Shown in pieces: positions 1-9,384 of a stretch of DNA of 64,000 bases. The stretch comes from CAIVAT01 sp037128705. GTDB taxonomy: Bacteria; Bacteroidota; Bacteroidia; Bacteroidales; FEN-979. Both the position numbers and the translations under genes were made by a program. The first letter of the stretch is position 1, and each line of letters opens with the position of its first letter. The stretch is from positions 62,001 through 126,000 of the forward strand of contig JBAXVX010000005.1 in NCBI GenBank assembly GCA_037128705.1. Direction: 5' to 3'. The notes under the pieces were generated by a model. That model saw nothing but the letters and a program-made list of their open reading frames with translations, made no database searches and was not told where the DNA came from.

Positions 1-1553
1 CTTTCTGCAAAGCTGATTCGAGCCTTCCCAGGAGTTTCAATGATCTCTGTTTCGACGGGGAGCACAATGTGATAGCAGGAGCGAACAACGGGGAGGTGTT
101 TGTTTTTCGTTGGGATGGCGAACAATTGAAGCTTCTTTACAAGTTAGACCGGACCACCGGGATTTTAGGGAAAAGCATCCGATGGGTTAAAACCGACAGG
201 CAATCGAACTTATTTATCGGGACTACGGAGGGATTAAACCTGGTTGATCTGAAAGAGTTGTATGCAAAGGGAAAGGCCAGGGTGAGGTTTTTTTCAAGGG
301 AGTCAGGATATGTTGATCCGACTGCTGAATTTTCGGTTGTTGATTCAACCGGTAATCCTTGGATTGCGTCTGAAAAACAGCTTTTCAGGTTGAACCGGAA
401 ACTTCTTTTTGACTATACTTCGCATGTGGCAAATCTCTTGCTGACGGGGGTGGAAATCAACCAGGTTCCCTTGGCCCAGGTGGAAGGATTTACTGCTGAT
501 CCATGGTTCGGATCCCCGACAGAGAAACTGAAACTGACCCATGATCAGAACAATGTGATGTTTTATTTTGATGCCGTAAATTACCTTGATGCCAATCAGC
601 AGAGGTTCAGGCACAGGCTTTTACCGGTAAACAAGCAATGGAGTGAGTTTTCGTCCGACCGCAAGGCTTTTTTCCCTATGCTGCATCCCGGTCATTACAC
701 ATTTGAGATTGAATCCTACAGCACCATTGACAATAGTCAAATCAGCCATTTATCCTATGTGTTCGTCATCCTGCCCCCATTCTATGCCACATGGTGGTTC
801 ATCTTACTCGTTTCAATTATCCTTGCAGGAATATTGGTTTCAGTATGGATTTTCAGGGTCGGACAAATCCGGAAGCAGGAAAAGCTGAAGGCCAGCATTC
901 AACTTGAGCTCAATAACATGGAGATGAAGGCCCTGAAGGCCCAGATGAATCCGCATTTTATTTTCAACGCCTTGAACTCCATCCAGAGTTATATATTAAC
1001 CAACAATGTTGACAAGGCCCTCTATTATCTTTCCATGTTTTCAAAGTTGGTGAGAAAGACTTTGGAAAATGCGACCAAGGAGTTTGTCCCCCTTGGAGAA
1101 GAGCTGGAATTCCTGAATTTTTATATAGAGCTGGAAAAGATGCGGTTTGAAGGACAATTTACCAATATTATGGAATGTGACGAGGATCTCCCGCTCGACA
1201 CAACCATGATACCACCTATGATCGTCCAGCCGTTTGTGGAAAATGCAATCAAGCACGGACTTTTGAAACTCAAAGTGGCCGGGGTGCTCCGCATACTGGT
1301 TACAAAGGTCAATGAAAACCAGTACCGGGTTATTATCGAAGACAATGGCATTGGCCGCATGAGAGCAGGTGAGCTGAGGAAAAATGAGGGATTGATACAC
1401 AATTCCAAAGGCCTCGACATCACCAATACCCGGATTCGCCTGTTGAATGAGAACGGAAAGACCGGGAACTTCAGCATTAAAATGGTTGACCTGTTAGATG
1501 CTGAGGGACATGCTGCCGGTACGCGGGTAGAGGTAAATCTCCCGCTCGGTTAA
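1..1553 (+). CDS. LytS-type sensor histidine kinase, 5' end outside the window
   Basis: The frame is open from the first bases, so the gene starts upstream; the GTG at 69 is only an internal codon. Visible order: remnants of a beta-propeller sensor (GLNLVDL-type strands), a Y_Y_Y-like periplasmic domain (about 450-770), one membrane helix (about 780-860), a short coiled linker, then the His_kinase module with the motif NPHFIFNALNS (His codon 954-956) and a HATPase domain with N-box FVENAIKHG and IEDNGIGR. It should autophosphorylate and pass phosphate to a LytTR-type response regulator, which is not next to it. The large propeller plus Y_Y_Y plus LytS kinase is a common Bacteroidota design. 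The signal sensed cannot be told. The 3' end overlaps the convergent gene by 4 bp. Confidence 0.9.
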   Translation, partial: FCKADSSLPRSFNDLCFDGEHNVIAGANNGEVFVFRWDGEQLKLLYKLDRTTGILGKSIRWVKTDRQSNLFIGTTEGLNLVDLKELYAKGKARVRFFSRESGYVDPTAEFSVVDSTGNPWIASEKQLFRLNRKLLFDYTSHVANLLLTGVEINQVPLAQVEGFTADPWFGSPTEKLKLTHDQNNVMFYFDAVNYLDANQQRFRHRLLPVNKQWSEFSSDRKAFFPMLHPGHYTFEIESYSTIDNSQISHLSYVFVILPPFYATWWFILLVSIILAGILVSVWIFRVGQIRKQEKLKASIQLELNNMEMKALKAQMNPHFIFNALNSIQSYILTNNVDKALYYLSMFSKLVRKTLENATKEFVPLGEELEFLNFYIELEKMRFEGQFTNIMECDEDLPLDTTMIPPMIVQPFVENAIKHGLLKLKVAGVLRILVTKVNENQYRVIIEDNGIGRMRAGELRKNEGLIHNSKGLDITNTRIRLLNENGKTGNFSIKMVDLLDAEGHAAGTRVEVNLPLG

Positions 1554-1897
1554 ATTGTCACCAGCTGTGGCTGAGCCTCCCGGGGAAAAAATGAAGCCTG
1601 GCCGTCGGTCGGAGTGTAAAGATTGTTCCAATTTTCCCTGATTGCTTCCCGCTGAGAAAACGAGAGTGTGTTTGGAAGCACTTCGAACTGTATTATTTTA
1701 GGTTTGACCGACTGCATGAAATATCGAAATGGGATATTGGGTTCATTGGGCATAAAGTGCTCCAGAATGGTTTGATGTAAGTTATCTGTAACCCCGACAA
1801 ACCGGCATTTGGATGATGAGAAAACAGCATACACTGCTGAAGAATCCGGCAAATTCAACTTTTCGGGATTTAATAAAACCTGTATTGCTTTATCCAT
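1550..1897 (-). CDS. Small protein with a degenerate GIY-YIG-like fold
   Basis: A 115-residue protein. I start it at the ATG at 1897; the frame also has a TTG at 1906, three codons upstream, which is less likely. The N-terminal half resembles the GIY-YIG core: VYAVF in place of GIY, then FVGVTDNL in place of the YVG-K-T-NL strand, followed by a helix ending in LEHF. The C-terminal part has an EAI-RENWNNLYTPTDG stretch like the asparagine-containing end of the family. The arginine and glutamate of an active nuclease are not clear, so it may bind rather than cut nucleic acid. It converges on the sensor kinase gene. The fold assignment is by eye and the function is unknown. Confidence 0.65.
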   Translation of the reverse strand: MDKAIQVLLNPEKLNLPDSSAVYAVFSSSKCRFVGVTDNLHQTILEHFMPNEPNIPFRYFMQSVKPKIIQFEVLPNTLSFSQREAIRENWNNLYTPTDGQASFFPREAQPQLVTI

Positions 1898-1961
1898 GGT
1901 GGCCAATTAATGTGTTGGAATCAGTGAACATAATAAAACTATAACATTTTATGAAGATATG

Positions 1962-1969
1962 CAAATGTA
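1962..1969 (-). promoter_or_regulatory. Bacteroidota -7 promoter box (TACATTTG)
   Basis: On the minus strand this reads TACATTTG, an exact TAnnTTTG match, about 65 bp before the ATG of the GIY-YIG-like gene. No clear -33 TTTG box is seen at the expected distance. Confidence 0.4.
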
Positions 1970-2145
1970 ACAGAATAATTTAATACAGGATAAAAAAATT
2001 TGGCCTTGTTCTTTTCCCAGGTATCGAAAACTATTCTGGAAACAATCATCGAACTTAATATGATCTAACAGCAGCATTAAACACATCAAGGAAATATGAG
2101 GTTAATTACCGCATGCCGATACGATGAATTTCTCTTAAATATTCT

Positions 2146-2153
2146 TACTTTTG
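2146..2153 (+). promoter_or_regulatory. Bacteroidota -7 promoter box (TACTTTTG)
   Basis: Exact TAnnTTTG match. A start about 7 bp downstream would give a leader of roughly 25 nt to the ATG at 2186 and would exclude the upstream ATG at 2096. The -33 element is not convincing. Confidence 0.4.
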
Positions 2154-2185
2154 ATGACTCAGTGTACAACGTTAAATCAATTAAT

Positions 2186-5100
2186 ATGCAGAGGATATCA
2201 GTTGTCAGAATTTTTTGTTTTTTATCGATAATGTTTATTCTGCTCTTCGGCATTAACTCTTTTGCCCGAAATGCGCCCGTAACTACAGCTGCCATTAAAC
2301 TGGCATGTCCGTCTTCGAGTACAGATGTCCCGATTACGGTTAACGGATTTACCAGTATTTGCGCAGTTACACTCAGGATTGAATATGATCCGACCAAAGC
2401 AACTTTTTCAAGTGCAGTCGGAAATTCAGCTCTGGCTGGAATAAGCATCACTTCAACAACCATAAGCCCCACCCTGGCAAAGATTATGGTTGTTTGGGCA
2501 GATTTAGCACCCGTCACCCTTCCTGCAAATGCAACACTGTTAACACTTACCATGAATTATATTGGCGGGTCAACAGATTTTACCTTCAACAACACATCCG
2601 GCAGTGGTGGCGACTGTGAATATGCGGATGAAGCCGGTTATGCAATGACTGACACCCCCACTGCAAACTTCTATATCAATGGATCAATTAATAGTCTCGC
2701 AGTGGGTGCCACAGGCTCGATTACCGGATCAAGCGCGGTGTGTGCCGGAGCAAATGCGGTCACCTATTCTGTTCCGCCGGTCACCAACGCCACTTCGTAT
2801 ACCTGGTCACTCCCTTCCGGTTTTAACATTGTCACCGGCTCAAATACCAATGCAATAACAGTCAACGTTTCAGCTGCTGCCTCCTCCGGAAATATCTCTG
2901 TGACTCCATCCAACACCTGCGGTTCAGGAACGCCTTCGCCAAACTTTGCTGTAACCGTAAATCCTGCATTACCTGTCAGCGTCGTGATTGCAGCCTCGGC
3001 AAACCCGGTTTGCGCAGGGACATCAGTCACCTTCACAGCAACACCCACCAACGGCGGAACAACCCCTGTTTATCAATGGAAGGTCAATGGTGTCAATACT
3101 GGCAGCAACAGTGCAACCTATGCTTATATTCCATCAAATAATGATGTGATCACCTGTGTGCTGACTTCAAATGCAACGCCATGCGCAACAGGTAGTCCGG
3201 CGACTTCCAATGCAATAACCATGGTTGTGAATGCGAATCTGCCGGTTAGTGTGGCAATTTCAGCGTCGGCCAACCCGGTTTGTGCAGGTACTTCAGTCAC
3301 CTTCACGGCCACACCGGCTAACGGTGGCACCACGCCATCTTATCAATGGAAGGTTAACGGGACAAATGCAGGCACCAACATGGCAACCTATACATTCATC
3401 CCTGTAAATAATGATATAGTCATATGCATACTTACTTCTAACGCCACATGTGTTTCGGGTAATCCGGCTACATCCGGTGCTGTAACCATGACGGTTAACC
3501 CCCTTTTACCTGTCAGCGTTTCGGTCGCCGCTTCAGCAAACCCGGTTTGCGCCGGAACGTCAGTCTCGTTTACAGCAACTCCTATCAATGGAGGAACCGC
3601 CCCTTCCTATCAATGGAAAGTCAATGGAACCAATGCCGGTAGTAATATTTCAACCTATTCTTATGTTCCGGTTAACAATGATGCGGTCATCTGTGTGTTG
3701 ACCTCCAATGCTACCTGCCCGACAGGAAATCCTGCCACATCGAGTGCTGTGACCATGATTGTCAACCCCCTGCTGCCAGTCGGTATATCCATTGCAGCTT
3801 CTGCCACTTCGGTATGCCCCGGGACAACGGTAACCTTCACGGCAACCCCCGTCAACGGAGGCTCGACCCCGGTTTATCAATGGAAGGTCAATGGAATCAA
3901 TGTGGGAACCAACAGTGTCACCTATGCCTATGTTCCTTTAAACAATGATGTGGTTACCTGTATACTGACATCCAATGCAACACCCTGTGCGACGGGAAGC
4001 CCGGCTACATCCAACGCAATAACCATGGCTGTCAGTACGAATCTGCCGGTCAGCATTTCGATTGCAGCCTCAGCCAACCCGGTTTGTGCCGGCATTCCGG
4101 TCACCTTCACGGCCACGCCTGCCAATGGCGGAACGGCTCCTTCCTATCAATGGAAGGTTAACGGGACAAATGCGGGAACCAACATTCCAACCTATACCTA
4201 TAATCCTGCAAATAATGATGTGGTTACCTGCCTGTTGACTTCCAATGCAGAATGTGTTTCAGGTAATCCGGCCACATCCAACCCGGTAACCATGACGGTT
4301 AATGCCAATCTCCCGGTCAGTGTATCGATTGCCGCCTCGGCCAATCCTGTTTGTGCCGGCACTTCGGTTACCTTTACTTCCACTCCGGTCAATGGCGGCA
4401 CAGCCCCGGTATATCAGTGGATCGTCAATGGGACCAATGTGGGAACCAACAATGCCACCTATTCATACATTCCGGCCAACAATGACCAGGTTACCTGTGT
4501 GCTGACATCCAATGTAACCTGTCCAACAGGAAACCCAGCCACATCCAATGCAGTGACCATGACGGTGAACCCACAACTGCCGGTCAGTGTGTGGATAGCA
4601 GCATCTGCAAACCCGGTTTGCCCGGGGAATACCGTCATTTTCACAGCCACACCGACCAATGGGGGCACAGCCCCAATTTACCAGTGGCGGGTCAACGGAA
4701 CCAACACAGGATCCAATAGCCCGGTTTATACCTATATTCCTGCTGACAATGATGAGGTTTCCTGCATTCTGACCTCCAATGCGGCACCATGCGCCTCTGG
4801 GAATCCGGCCACATCGAATGCAATTATAATGACCATCAATTCGAGTCTGCCAGCCAGTGTGGCGGTATCAGCTTCTTCCAATCCGGCGTGTACGGGAAAC
4901 GCTGTCACCTTTACAGCCATACCGACCAATGGAGGTCCGACGCCCTTGTACCAGTGGAATGTCAACGGGACCAATGTCGGCACCAACAATGCGGTCTATG
5001 CGTATGCTCCTGTATCCGGCGATGTGGTTTATGTCGTGATGACTTCAAGCCTGACCTGTGCAACTGGGAATCCAGCCACATCAAACCAGGTTACGATGAC

Positions 5101-5590
5101 TGTAAACCCGGTTCCTCCAGCTCCGCTGGTTACCTCCATCAGTGACACTCTGAGTAGTTCTGCCCCGGATGGCAACCAGTGGTACTTTGAAGGCAATCCC
5201 ATTTCCGGGGCTACCGGTCAAATTCATGTTGCTACCCTGACCGGCTGGTACTGGAGCATTGTCACCTTAAACGGATGTCAATCCGACACTTCAAATCATG
5301 AGTATGTGATTGTAACCGGGATTGAAGAAATCAGGACGACTTCGGTAAAAGTATTTCCTGTTCCAAATAATGGAAAGTTCAAGGTTTCAATTGCAACTCA
5401 GACTCCGCAAAGGATGACCCTGGTAGTCTGTAATCGGCTGGGCCAGTGCATTGGAAAACCAATTGAAATAATCGTGAATAATTCTTATGAACAAGAGTTA
5501 GATTTCCGCCCTTTACCAGTTGGAGTCTACTTCCTGGAAATCAGAAATTCCGAACAACGGATCGTCCGTAAAATATTGGTCAACAGGTAG
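2186..5590 (+). CDS. T9SS-exported repetitive cell-surface protein
   Basis: The start at 2186 is chosen over the in-frame ATG at 2096 because it begins a clean signal peptide (MQRISVVRIF, then a hydrophobic run to NSFA). The protein has 1134 residues. After an N-terminal cohesin/CBM-like beta domain (about residues 30-170) and a first PKD-like domain come eight near-identical Ig-like repeats of 89-90 residues, each with an NPVCAGTSVTFTATP-type start, a YQWKVNGTN core and a GNPATSNAVTMTVN end. Two cysteines per repeat suggest disulfides. The last 80 residues form a type IX sorting domain (VFPVPNNGKFKVS ... GVYFLEIRN ... RKILVNR). It is probably an adhesin or surface-layer filament; no catalytic motif is visible. 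It lies alone, ahead of the nuo operon. Confidence 0.85.
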   Translation: MQRISVVRIFCFLSIMFILLFGINSFARNAPVTTAAIKLACPSSSTDVPITVNGFTSICAVTLRIEYDPTKATFSSAVGNSALAGISITSTTISPTLAKIMVVWADLAPVTLPANATLLTLTMNYIGGSTDFTFNNTSGSGGDCEYADEAGYAMTDTPTANFYINGSINSLAVGATGSITGSSAVCAGANAVTYSVPPVTNATSYTWSLPSGFNIVTGSNTNAITVNVSAAASSGNISVTPSNTCGSGTPSPNFAVTVNPALPVSVVIAASANPVCAGTSVTFTATPTNGGTTPVYQWKVNGVNTGSNSATYAYIPSNNDVITCVLTSNATPCATGSPATSNAITMVVNANLPVSVAISASANPVCAGTSVTFTATPANGGTTPSYQWKVNGTNAGTNMATYTFIPVNNDIVICILTSNATCVSGNPATSGAVTMTVNPLLPVSVSVAASANPVCAGTSVSFTATPINGGTAPSYQWKVNGTNAGSNISTYSYVPVNNDAVICVLTSNATCPTGNPATSSAVTMIVNPLLPVGISIAASATSVCPGTTVTFTATPVNGGSTPVYQWKVNGINVGTNSVTYAYVPLNNDVVTCILTSNATPCATGSPATSNAITMAVSTNLPVSISIAASANPVCAGIPVTFTATPANGGTAPSYQWKVNGTNAGTNIPTYTYNPANNDVVTCLLTSNAECVSGNPATSNPVTMTVNANLPVSVSIAASANPVCAGTSVTFTSTPVNGGTAPVYQWIVNGTNVGTNNATYSYIPANNDQVTCVLTSNVTCPTGNPATSNAVTMTVNPQLPVSVWIAASANPVCPGNTVIFTATPTNGGTAPIYQWRVNGTNTGSNSPVYTYIPADNDEVSCILTSNAAPCASGNPATSNAIIMTINSSLPASVAVSASSNPACTGNAVTFTAIPTNGGPTPLYQWNVNGTNVGTNNAVYAYAPVSGDVVYVVMTSSLTCATGNPATSNQVTMTVNPVPPAPLVTSISDTLSSSAPDGNQWYFEGNPISGATGQIHVATLTGWYWSIVTLNGCQSDTSNHEYVIVTGIEEIRTTSVKVFPVPNNGKFKVSIATQTPQRMTLVVCNRLGQCIGKPIEIIVNNSYEQELDFRPLPVGVYFLEIRNSEQRIVRKILVNR
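2969..5113 (+). repeat. Eight tandem 267/270-bp repeats coding Ig-like domains
   Basis: Units begin at 2969, 3239, 3506, 3773, 4043, 4310, 4577 and 4847. They are 267 or 270 bp long; the 270-bp units carry one more codon around the second cysteine (CATGSP or CASGNP against CVSGNP). The stretch coding YQWKVNG is the most conserved at DNA level. Silent differences between units show the array is not recent, but it remains a likely site for unequal crossing over. Confidence 0.9.
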
Positions 5591-5751
5591 TCCATCTTTT
5601 TCATTTATTGTTTTTATATCACATTGACATATATCAATCTATTCCTTGATATTTGATAGTGTCATTTTATTATATTACACATAATCAATGAATTAGAATA
5701 ATATATCGGAATCGCATTGTATGTCGTGTTAGGTTGTTCCAGATTAATTTT

Positions 5752-5759
5752 TAACTTTG
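5752..5759 (+). promoter_or_regulatory. Bacteroidota -7 box of the nuo operon (TAACTTTG)
   Basis: Exact TAnnTTTG match 27 bp before the nuoA ATG at 5786, predicting a leader of about 20 nt. A TTG at 5734-5736 is too close to be an ideal -33 box. The rest of the 5591-5785 gap is AT-rich with nothing else recognisable. Confidence 0.5.
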
Positions 5760-5785
5760 CGCTCATCTCTGTTAAAAGATTCACT

Positions 5786-6136
5786 ATGAGTGCTGAAAGT
5801 CTGATTCTTTTCTTTATCGTTGGGGCTTTTCTGGTGGGGTTTGCCATTGTGTTCTCCATTTTTGTTGCCCCAACCTCAACCAATCCTCAAAAAGCCGAGC
5901 CCTATGAATGCGGCATTCCCACTGAAGGGCTGACCTGGCTTCAATTCAACGTGGGGTATTATTTGTTCGCCATTATCTTCCTGGTGTTTGATGTTGAAAG
6001 TGTTTTCATTTTCCCCTGGGCCGTGGTGATGAAAGAGTTGGGAATGACTGCCTTTATTGAGATCGTCATTTTCTTTTTTGTATTGGGATTGGGCCTGCTA
6101 TATGCCTGGAAGAAAGGAGCTTTGAAATGGGAATAA
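5786..6136 (+). CDS. nuoA: NADH:quinone oxidoreductase subunit A
   Basis: Membrane subunit of complex I at the junction with the peripheral arm. The start at 5786 (MSAESLILF) gives 116 residues, the normal family length; a longer frame from a TTG at 5717 would run through the promoter. Three membrane helices are visible. The family signatures YECGIP in the loop and FDVESVFIFPWA at helix 2 are intact. It is the first gene of an 11-gene operon, and its last 10 bp overlap nuoB, which suggests coupled translation. Confidence 0.95.
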   Translation: MSAESLILFFIVGAFLVGFAIVFSIFVAPTSTNPQKAEPYECGIPTEGLTWLQFNVGYYLFAIIFLVFDVESVFIFPWAVVMKELGMTAFIEIVIFFFVLGLGLLYAWKKGALKWE

Positions 6137-6678
6137 AAAACATGAAGGAAGCGGATTTCCGCGATAATGAAACCCTTGAACTTTTTAAGAAATCCGGTGG
6201 AAATATCTTACTGACAACGGTTGATGCCATGATTGACTGGGGTCGTTCCAACTCAATCTGGCCGCTGACGTTTGCAACAAGTTGCTGTGGCATCGAAATG
6301 ATGGCCACCGGAGCTTCCCGTCACGATTTTGCCCGTTTCGGGATTGAAGTTTACCGGGCTTCGCCCCGGCAGGCTGATGTGATTGTTGTGGCCGGAACCG
6401 TTGTGAACAAGATGGCCCCTGTCCTCAAGCGGTTATATGACCAGATGTCGGATCCCAAATATGTGATCGCCATGGGCGCCTGTGCAGTTTCCGGCGGACC
6501 CTTTTATTATAATTCCTATCACGTTGTGCGTGGTGTCGACCACGTAATCCCCGTCGATGTATATGTTCCCGGCTGTCCGCCACGTCCTGAAGCCCTGCTT
6601 TACGGCGTGATGCAACTCCAGCGCAAGATCAAGCTGGAATCGATGTCAAGTCCGAGACAAACTGTTGAATTAAAATAG
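6127..6678 (+). CDS. nuoB: NADH:quinone oxidoreductase subunit B (PSST)
   Basis: Peripheral-arm subunit that carries cluster N2, the last iron-sulfur centre before quinone. It has 183 residues. All four ligands are present: the Cys53-Cys54 pair in TSCCGIEM, Cys119 in MGACAVSGG and Cys150 in PGCPPRPEAL. The start at 6127 overlaps nuoA by 10 bp; a second Met at residue 6 is possible. The sequence is typical and suggests a working quinone-reducing module. Confidence 0.96.
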   Translation: MGIKNMKEADFRDNETLELFKKSGGNILLTTVDAMIDWGRSNSIWPLTFATSCCGIEMMATGASRHDFARFGIEVYRASPRQADVIVVAGTVVNKMAPVLKRLYDQMSDPKYVIAMGACAVSGGPFYYNSYHVVRGVDHVIPVDVYVPGCPPRPEALLYGVMQLQRKIKLESMSSPRQTVELK

Positions 6679-6691
6679 ATAATTTCCCAAG

Positions 6692-7150
6692 ATGGATAAC
6701 GCAGTATTGAAGGAGCGTATTCTGGGTTTGGTTCCCGACGCAGAATACCAGGAAAATAAACAATTTCTTACCTTCATCATTCCGCCGGCAAAAATGCATG
6801 ACCTGGCATTCAAACTTAAATCCGAATCCGACCTGGCATTCGATTATCTCTTTTGCCTGACAGGGGTTGACATGGTGAAATTCCTTGAAGTGGTGTACCA
6901 CCTCGAATCGACCACCCATCAACATCAGCTGGAGCTCAAAGTTCGCACCGATGATCGCGTAAACGGCGCGGTTGATACCGTATGCGACATCTGGAGAACG
7001 GCTGAATTTCACGAGCGGGAGATCTTCGACCTGTTGGGAATCCGGTTCACGAACCATCCCGACCTGCGCCGGCTCTTCCTTGAAGAGGACTGGAAAGGGC
7101 ACCCGCTCCGCAAAGATTATGTTGATGAAGTTAATATCGTAGAACTTTAA
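6692..7150 (+). CDS. nuoC: NADH:quinone oxidoreductase subunit C (30 kDa)
   Basis: Structural subunit of the quinone-reducing module. At 152 residues it is a stand-alone NuoC, not the NuoCD fusion of enterobacteria. The 30-kDa signature near the C-terminus (EREIFDLLGIRF, then PDLRRLF and WKGHPLRKDY) is complete. It lies 13 bp after nuoB and 3 bp before nuoD. Confidence 0.95.
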   Translation: MDNAVLKERILGLVPDAEYQENKQFLTFIIPPAKMHDLAFKLKSESDLAFDYLFCLTGVDMVKFLEVVYHLESTTHQHQLELKVRTDDRVNGAVDTVCDIWRTAEFHEREIFDLLGIRFTNHPDLRRLFLEEDWKGHPLRKDYVDEVNIVEL

Positions 7151-7153
7151 GGT

Positions 7154-8281
7154 ATGAAAGAGATCATTAACCTGCCTGTCAAGAATGTTGAGGAGGAGGA
7201 ATACCATATTAATATGGGGCCGCAGCACCCCTCAACCCATGGTGTATTGCGGCTGGTTGTTTCACTCCAGGGCGAGATCGTCAAAAACCTGAAGCCTCAT
7301 TGCGGTTATATCCACCGCGGCATCGAAAAGATGTGTGAAAAGGACACCTATCCCCAGATCATACATCTTACCGACCGGATGGATTACCTTTCGGCACACA
7401 TCAATAACCACGCAGTGTGCCTGCTGGTTGAAAAGGCCCTGGAGGTTGAAGTCCCCGAACGGGTGAAGTACATCAGGACCATCATCGATGAGCTCAACCG
7501 CATTGCTTCCCACCAGTTGTGGTGGTGCAGCTTCGGCATGGACATGGGCGGACTGACCTGCTTCTTTTACGGCCTCCGCGACCGTGAAAAAATCCTTGAC
7601 ATTTTCGAGGAATCCTTCGGGTCAAGATTGCTGCATAGTTATTATACCCCGGGCGGACTCATGATGGACATTCATCCTGATTTCCAGAAGAACGTCAAGG
7701 CCTTCATTAAATATTTCCGCAAAAAGATCAAGGATTATGATGATCTGCTCACAGGCAACATCATCATGCAACTCCGTACCAAAGGGGTTGGCATTCTTTC
7801 GAAGGAAGATGCCATCAGTTATGGTGTTACCGGCCCTTCGGGACGTGCATCCGGTTTTTCATGTGATGTTCGCAAACACCATCCGTATGGCGTTTATGAT
7901 AAGGCCGATTTCAAGGAAATTCTAGGAACCACGGGCGATACATTCGAACGTTACATGATGAGGATGCATGAGATGCATGAATCAATGAAGATCATCGAGC
8001 AGCTCATCGACAACATTCCGGCAGGTGACTATGCTGCCAAGATGAAAGCGGTGCTCAAACTGCCTGCCGGGGAATATTTCCAGCGGGTTGAGGCTGCACG
8101 CGGCGAGTTGGGGGTGTATGTTGTGAGTGATGGCAACAAGAGTCCTTACCGCATGAAATTCCGTTCTCCGAATTTTTCAAACCTGAGCGTACTGGATCAT
8201 ATCAGCCGCGGCTGTAAAATCGCCGACCTGGTTGCCATCGGAGGTTCGTTAGACTATGTTATACCGGATATTGACAGATAA
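7154..8281 (+). CDS. nuoD: NADH:quinone oxidoreductase subunit D (49 kDa)
   Basis: Forms the quinone cavity together with NuoB and is related to the large subunit of NiFe hydrogenases. It has 375 residues, compact for the family. The N-terminal motif GPQHPSTHGVLR and the following YIHRGIEK carry the quinone-site histidine region; DRMDYL and SHQLWW are also conserved. The hydrogenase-type nickel cysteines are absent, as expected for NuoD. It follows nuoC after 3 bp. Confidence 0.96.
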   Translation: MKEIINLPVKNVEEEEYHINMGPQHPSTHGVLRLVVSLQGEIVKNLKPHCGYIHRGIEKMCEKDTYPQIIHLTDRMDYLSAHINNHAVCLLVEKALEVEVPERVKYIRTIIDELNRIASHQLWWCSFGMDMGGLTCFFYGLRDREKILDIFEESFGSRLLHSYYTPGGLMMDIHPDFQKNVKAFIKYFRKKIKDYDDLLTGNIIMQLRTKGVGILSKEDAISYGVTGPSGRASGFSCDVRKHHPYGVYDKADFKEILGTTGDTFERYMMRMHEMHESMKIIEQLIDNIPAGDYAAKMKAVLKLPAGEYFQRVEAARGELGVYVVSDGNKSPYRMKFRSPNFSNLSVLDHISRGCKIADLVAIGGSLDYVIPDIDR

Positions 8282-8288
8282 TAAAACT

Positions 8289-9377
8289 ATGAATTTCAGC
8301 ATCTACGACTTTACGTCGTTCACACAATGGATCGATAAGTTCCTTTACGACAACCTGCCGGCTTTCTGGGCCGTTGTCGTGGAAATGACCATCATCGGCA
8401 TAGTAGTACTGCTCTTTTATGCGCTGGTTGGACTTTTCCTCGTGTATGCCGAACGCAAGGTTTGTGCATTCATGCAGAACAGGGTAGGGCCGAACAGGGT
8501 AGGCCCGTATGGATTTTTCCAGACCATTGCCGACCTGTTCAAGCTGCTCATGAAGGAGTTGGTGTATATCAAGAATGCAGACAAACTGCTGTTCAACATT
8601 GCGCCGTTCATCGTGATCATCGCCTCATTCATGGCCATTGCAGCCATTCCGTTTGCCAAAGGGCTTCACGCCATCGATTTTGACATCGGCATCCTTTACG
8701 TGATCGCAGTATCATCCCTGGGCGTGGTGGGAATCCTCTTAGCCGGCTGGTCAAGCAACAACAAGTATTCTCTTATCGGCGCCATGCGGTCAGGAGCCCA
8801 GATCGTGAGTTATGAACTTTCGGTGGGCCTGTCGCTCGTTACCATCATCATCCTGGCCGGGACCATGCAGTTTTCAGCAATCGTTGAAGGACAGGCCAAC
8901 GGATGGTTCATTTTCAAGGGCCATATCCCGGCTTTCATCGCCTTCATCGTGTTCCTGATCGCAAGTACGGCCGAAACCAACCGTGGTCCCTTCGACCTGG
9001 CGGAAGCTGAATCGGAGTTAACTGCAGGGTTCCACACCGAATATTCCGGGATTAAGTTTGCCTTTTTCTTCCTGGCCGAATATATGAACATGTTCATCGT
9101 GGCCTCCATTGCAGCGACTGTTTTCCTTGGCGGCTGGATGCCGTTCCATGTTGGCGGATGGGCAGGATTTAATCATATCATGGATTTCATCCCTCCATTT
9201 ATATGGTATATCGGAAAAACTTTCTTTGTGATCTGGGTGATGATGTGGTTCAAATGGACCTTCCCGAGGTTAAGGATCGACCAGTTATTGACCCTGGAAT
9301 GGAAATACCTTTTACCCATCAACCTGGTCAATATTCTTATCATGGCATTTATCGTATTAATGGGTTGGCATTTTTAG
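8289..9377 (+). CDS. nuoH: NADH:quinone oxidoreductase subunit H
   Basis: Membrane subunit that, with NuoB and NuoD, encloses the quinone chamber. The start at 8289 (MNFSIYDF) gives 362 residues; the in-frame ATG at 8256 would lie inside nuoD. Several membrane helices are visible, together with the signatures YAERKVCAFMQNRVGPNRVG and the acidic loop EAESELTAGFHTEYSG, which is central to energy coupling. Confidence 0.95.
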   Translation: MNFSIYDFTSFTQWIDKFLYDNLPAFWAVVVEMTIIGIVVLLFYALVGLFLVYAERKVCAFMQNRVGPNRVGPYGFFQTIADLFKLLMKELVYIKNADKLLFNIAPFIVIIASFMAIAAIPFAKGLHAIDFDIGILYVIAVSSLGVVGILLAGWSSNNKYSLIGAMRSGAQIVSYELSVGLSLVTIIILAGTMQFSAIVEGQANGWFIFKGHIPAFIAFIVFLIASTAETNRGPFDLAEAESELTAGFHTEYSGIKFAFFFLAEYMNMFIVASIAATVFLGGWMPFHVGGWAGFNHIMDFIPPFIWYIGKTFFVIWVMMWFKWTFPRLRIDQLLTLEWKYLLPINLVNILIMAFIVLMGWHF

Positions 9378-9384
9378 AAAAACT

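Noticed and set aside
2096..2185. Upstream ATG that would add 30 residues to the Ig-repeat protein
   Set aside because: The extension spoils the signal peptide and overlaps the promoter box.
2969..5113. CRISPR-like periodicity
   Set aside because: Units are 267-270 bp coding repeats with no spacers.
8256..8288. Upstream ATG for nuoH
   Set aside because: Lies inside nuoD and adds residues not found in the NuoH family.
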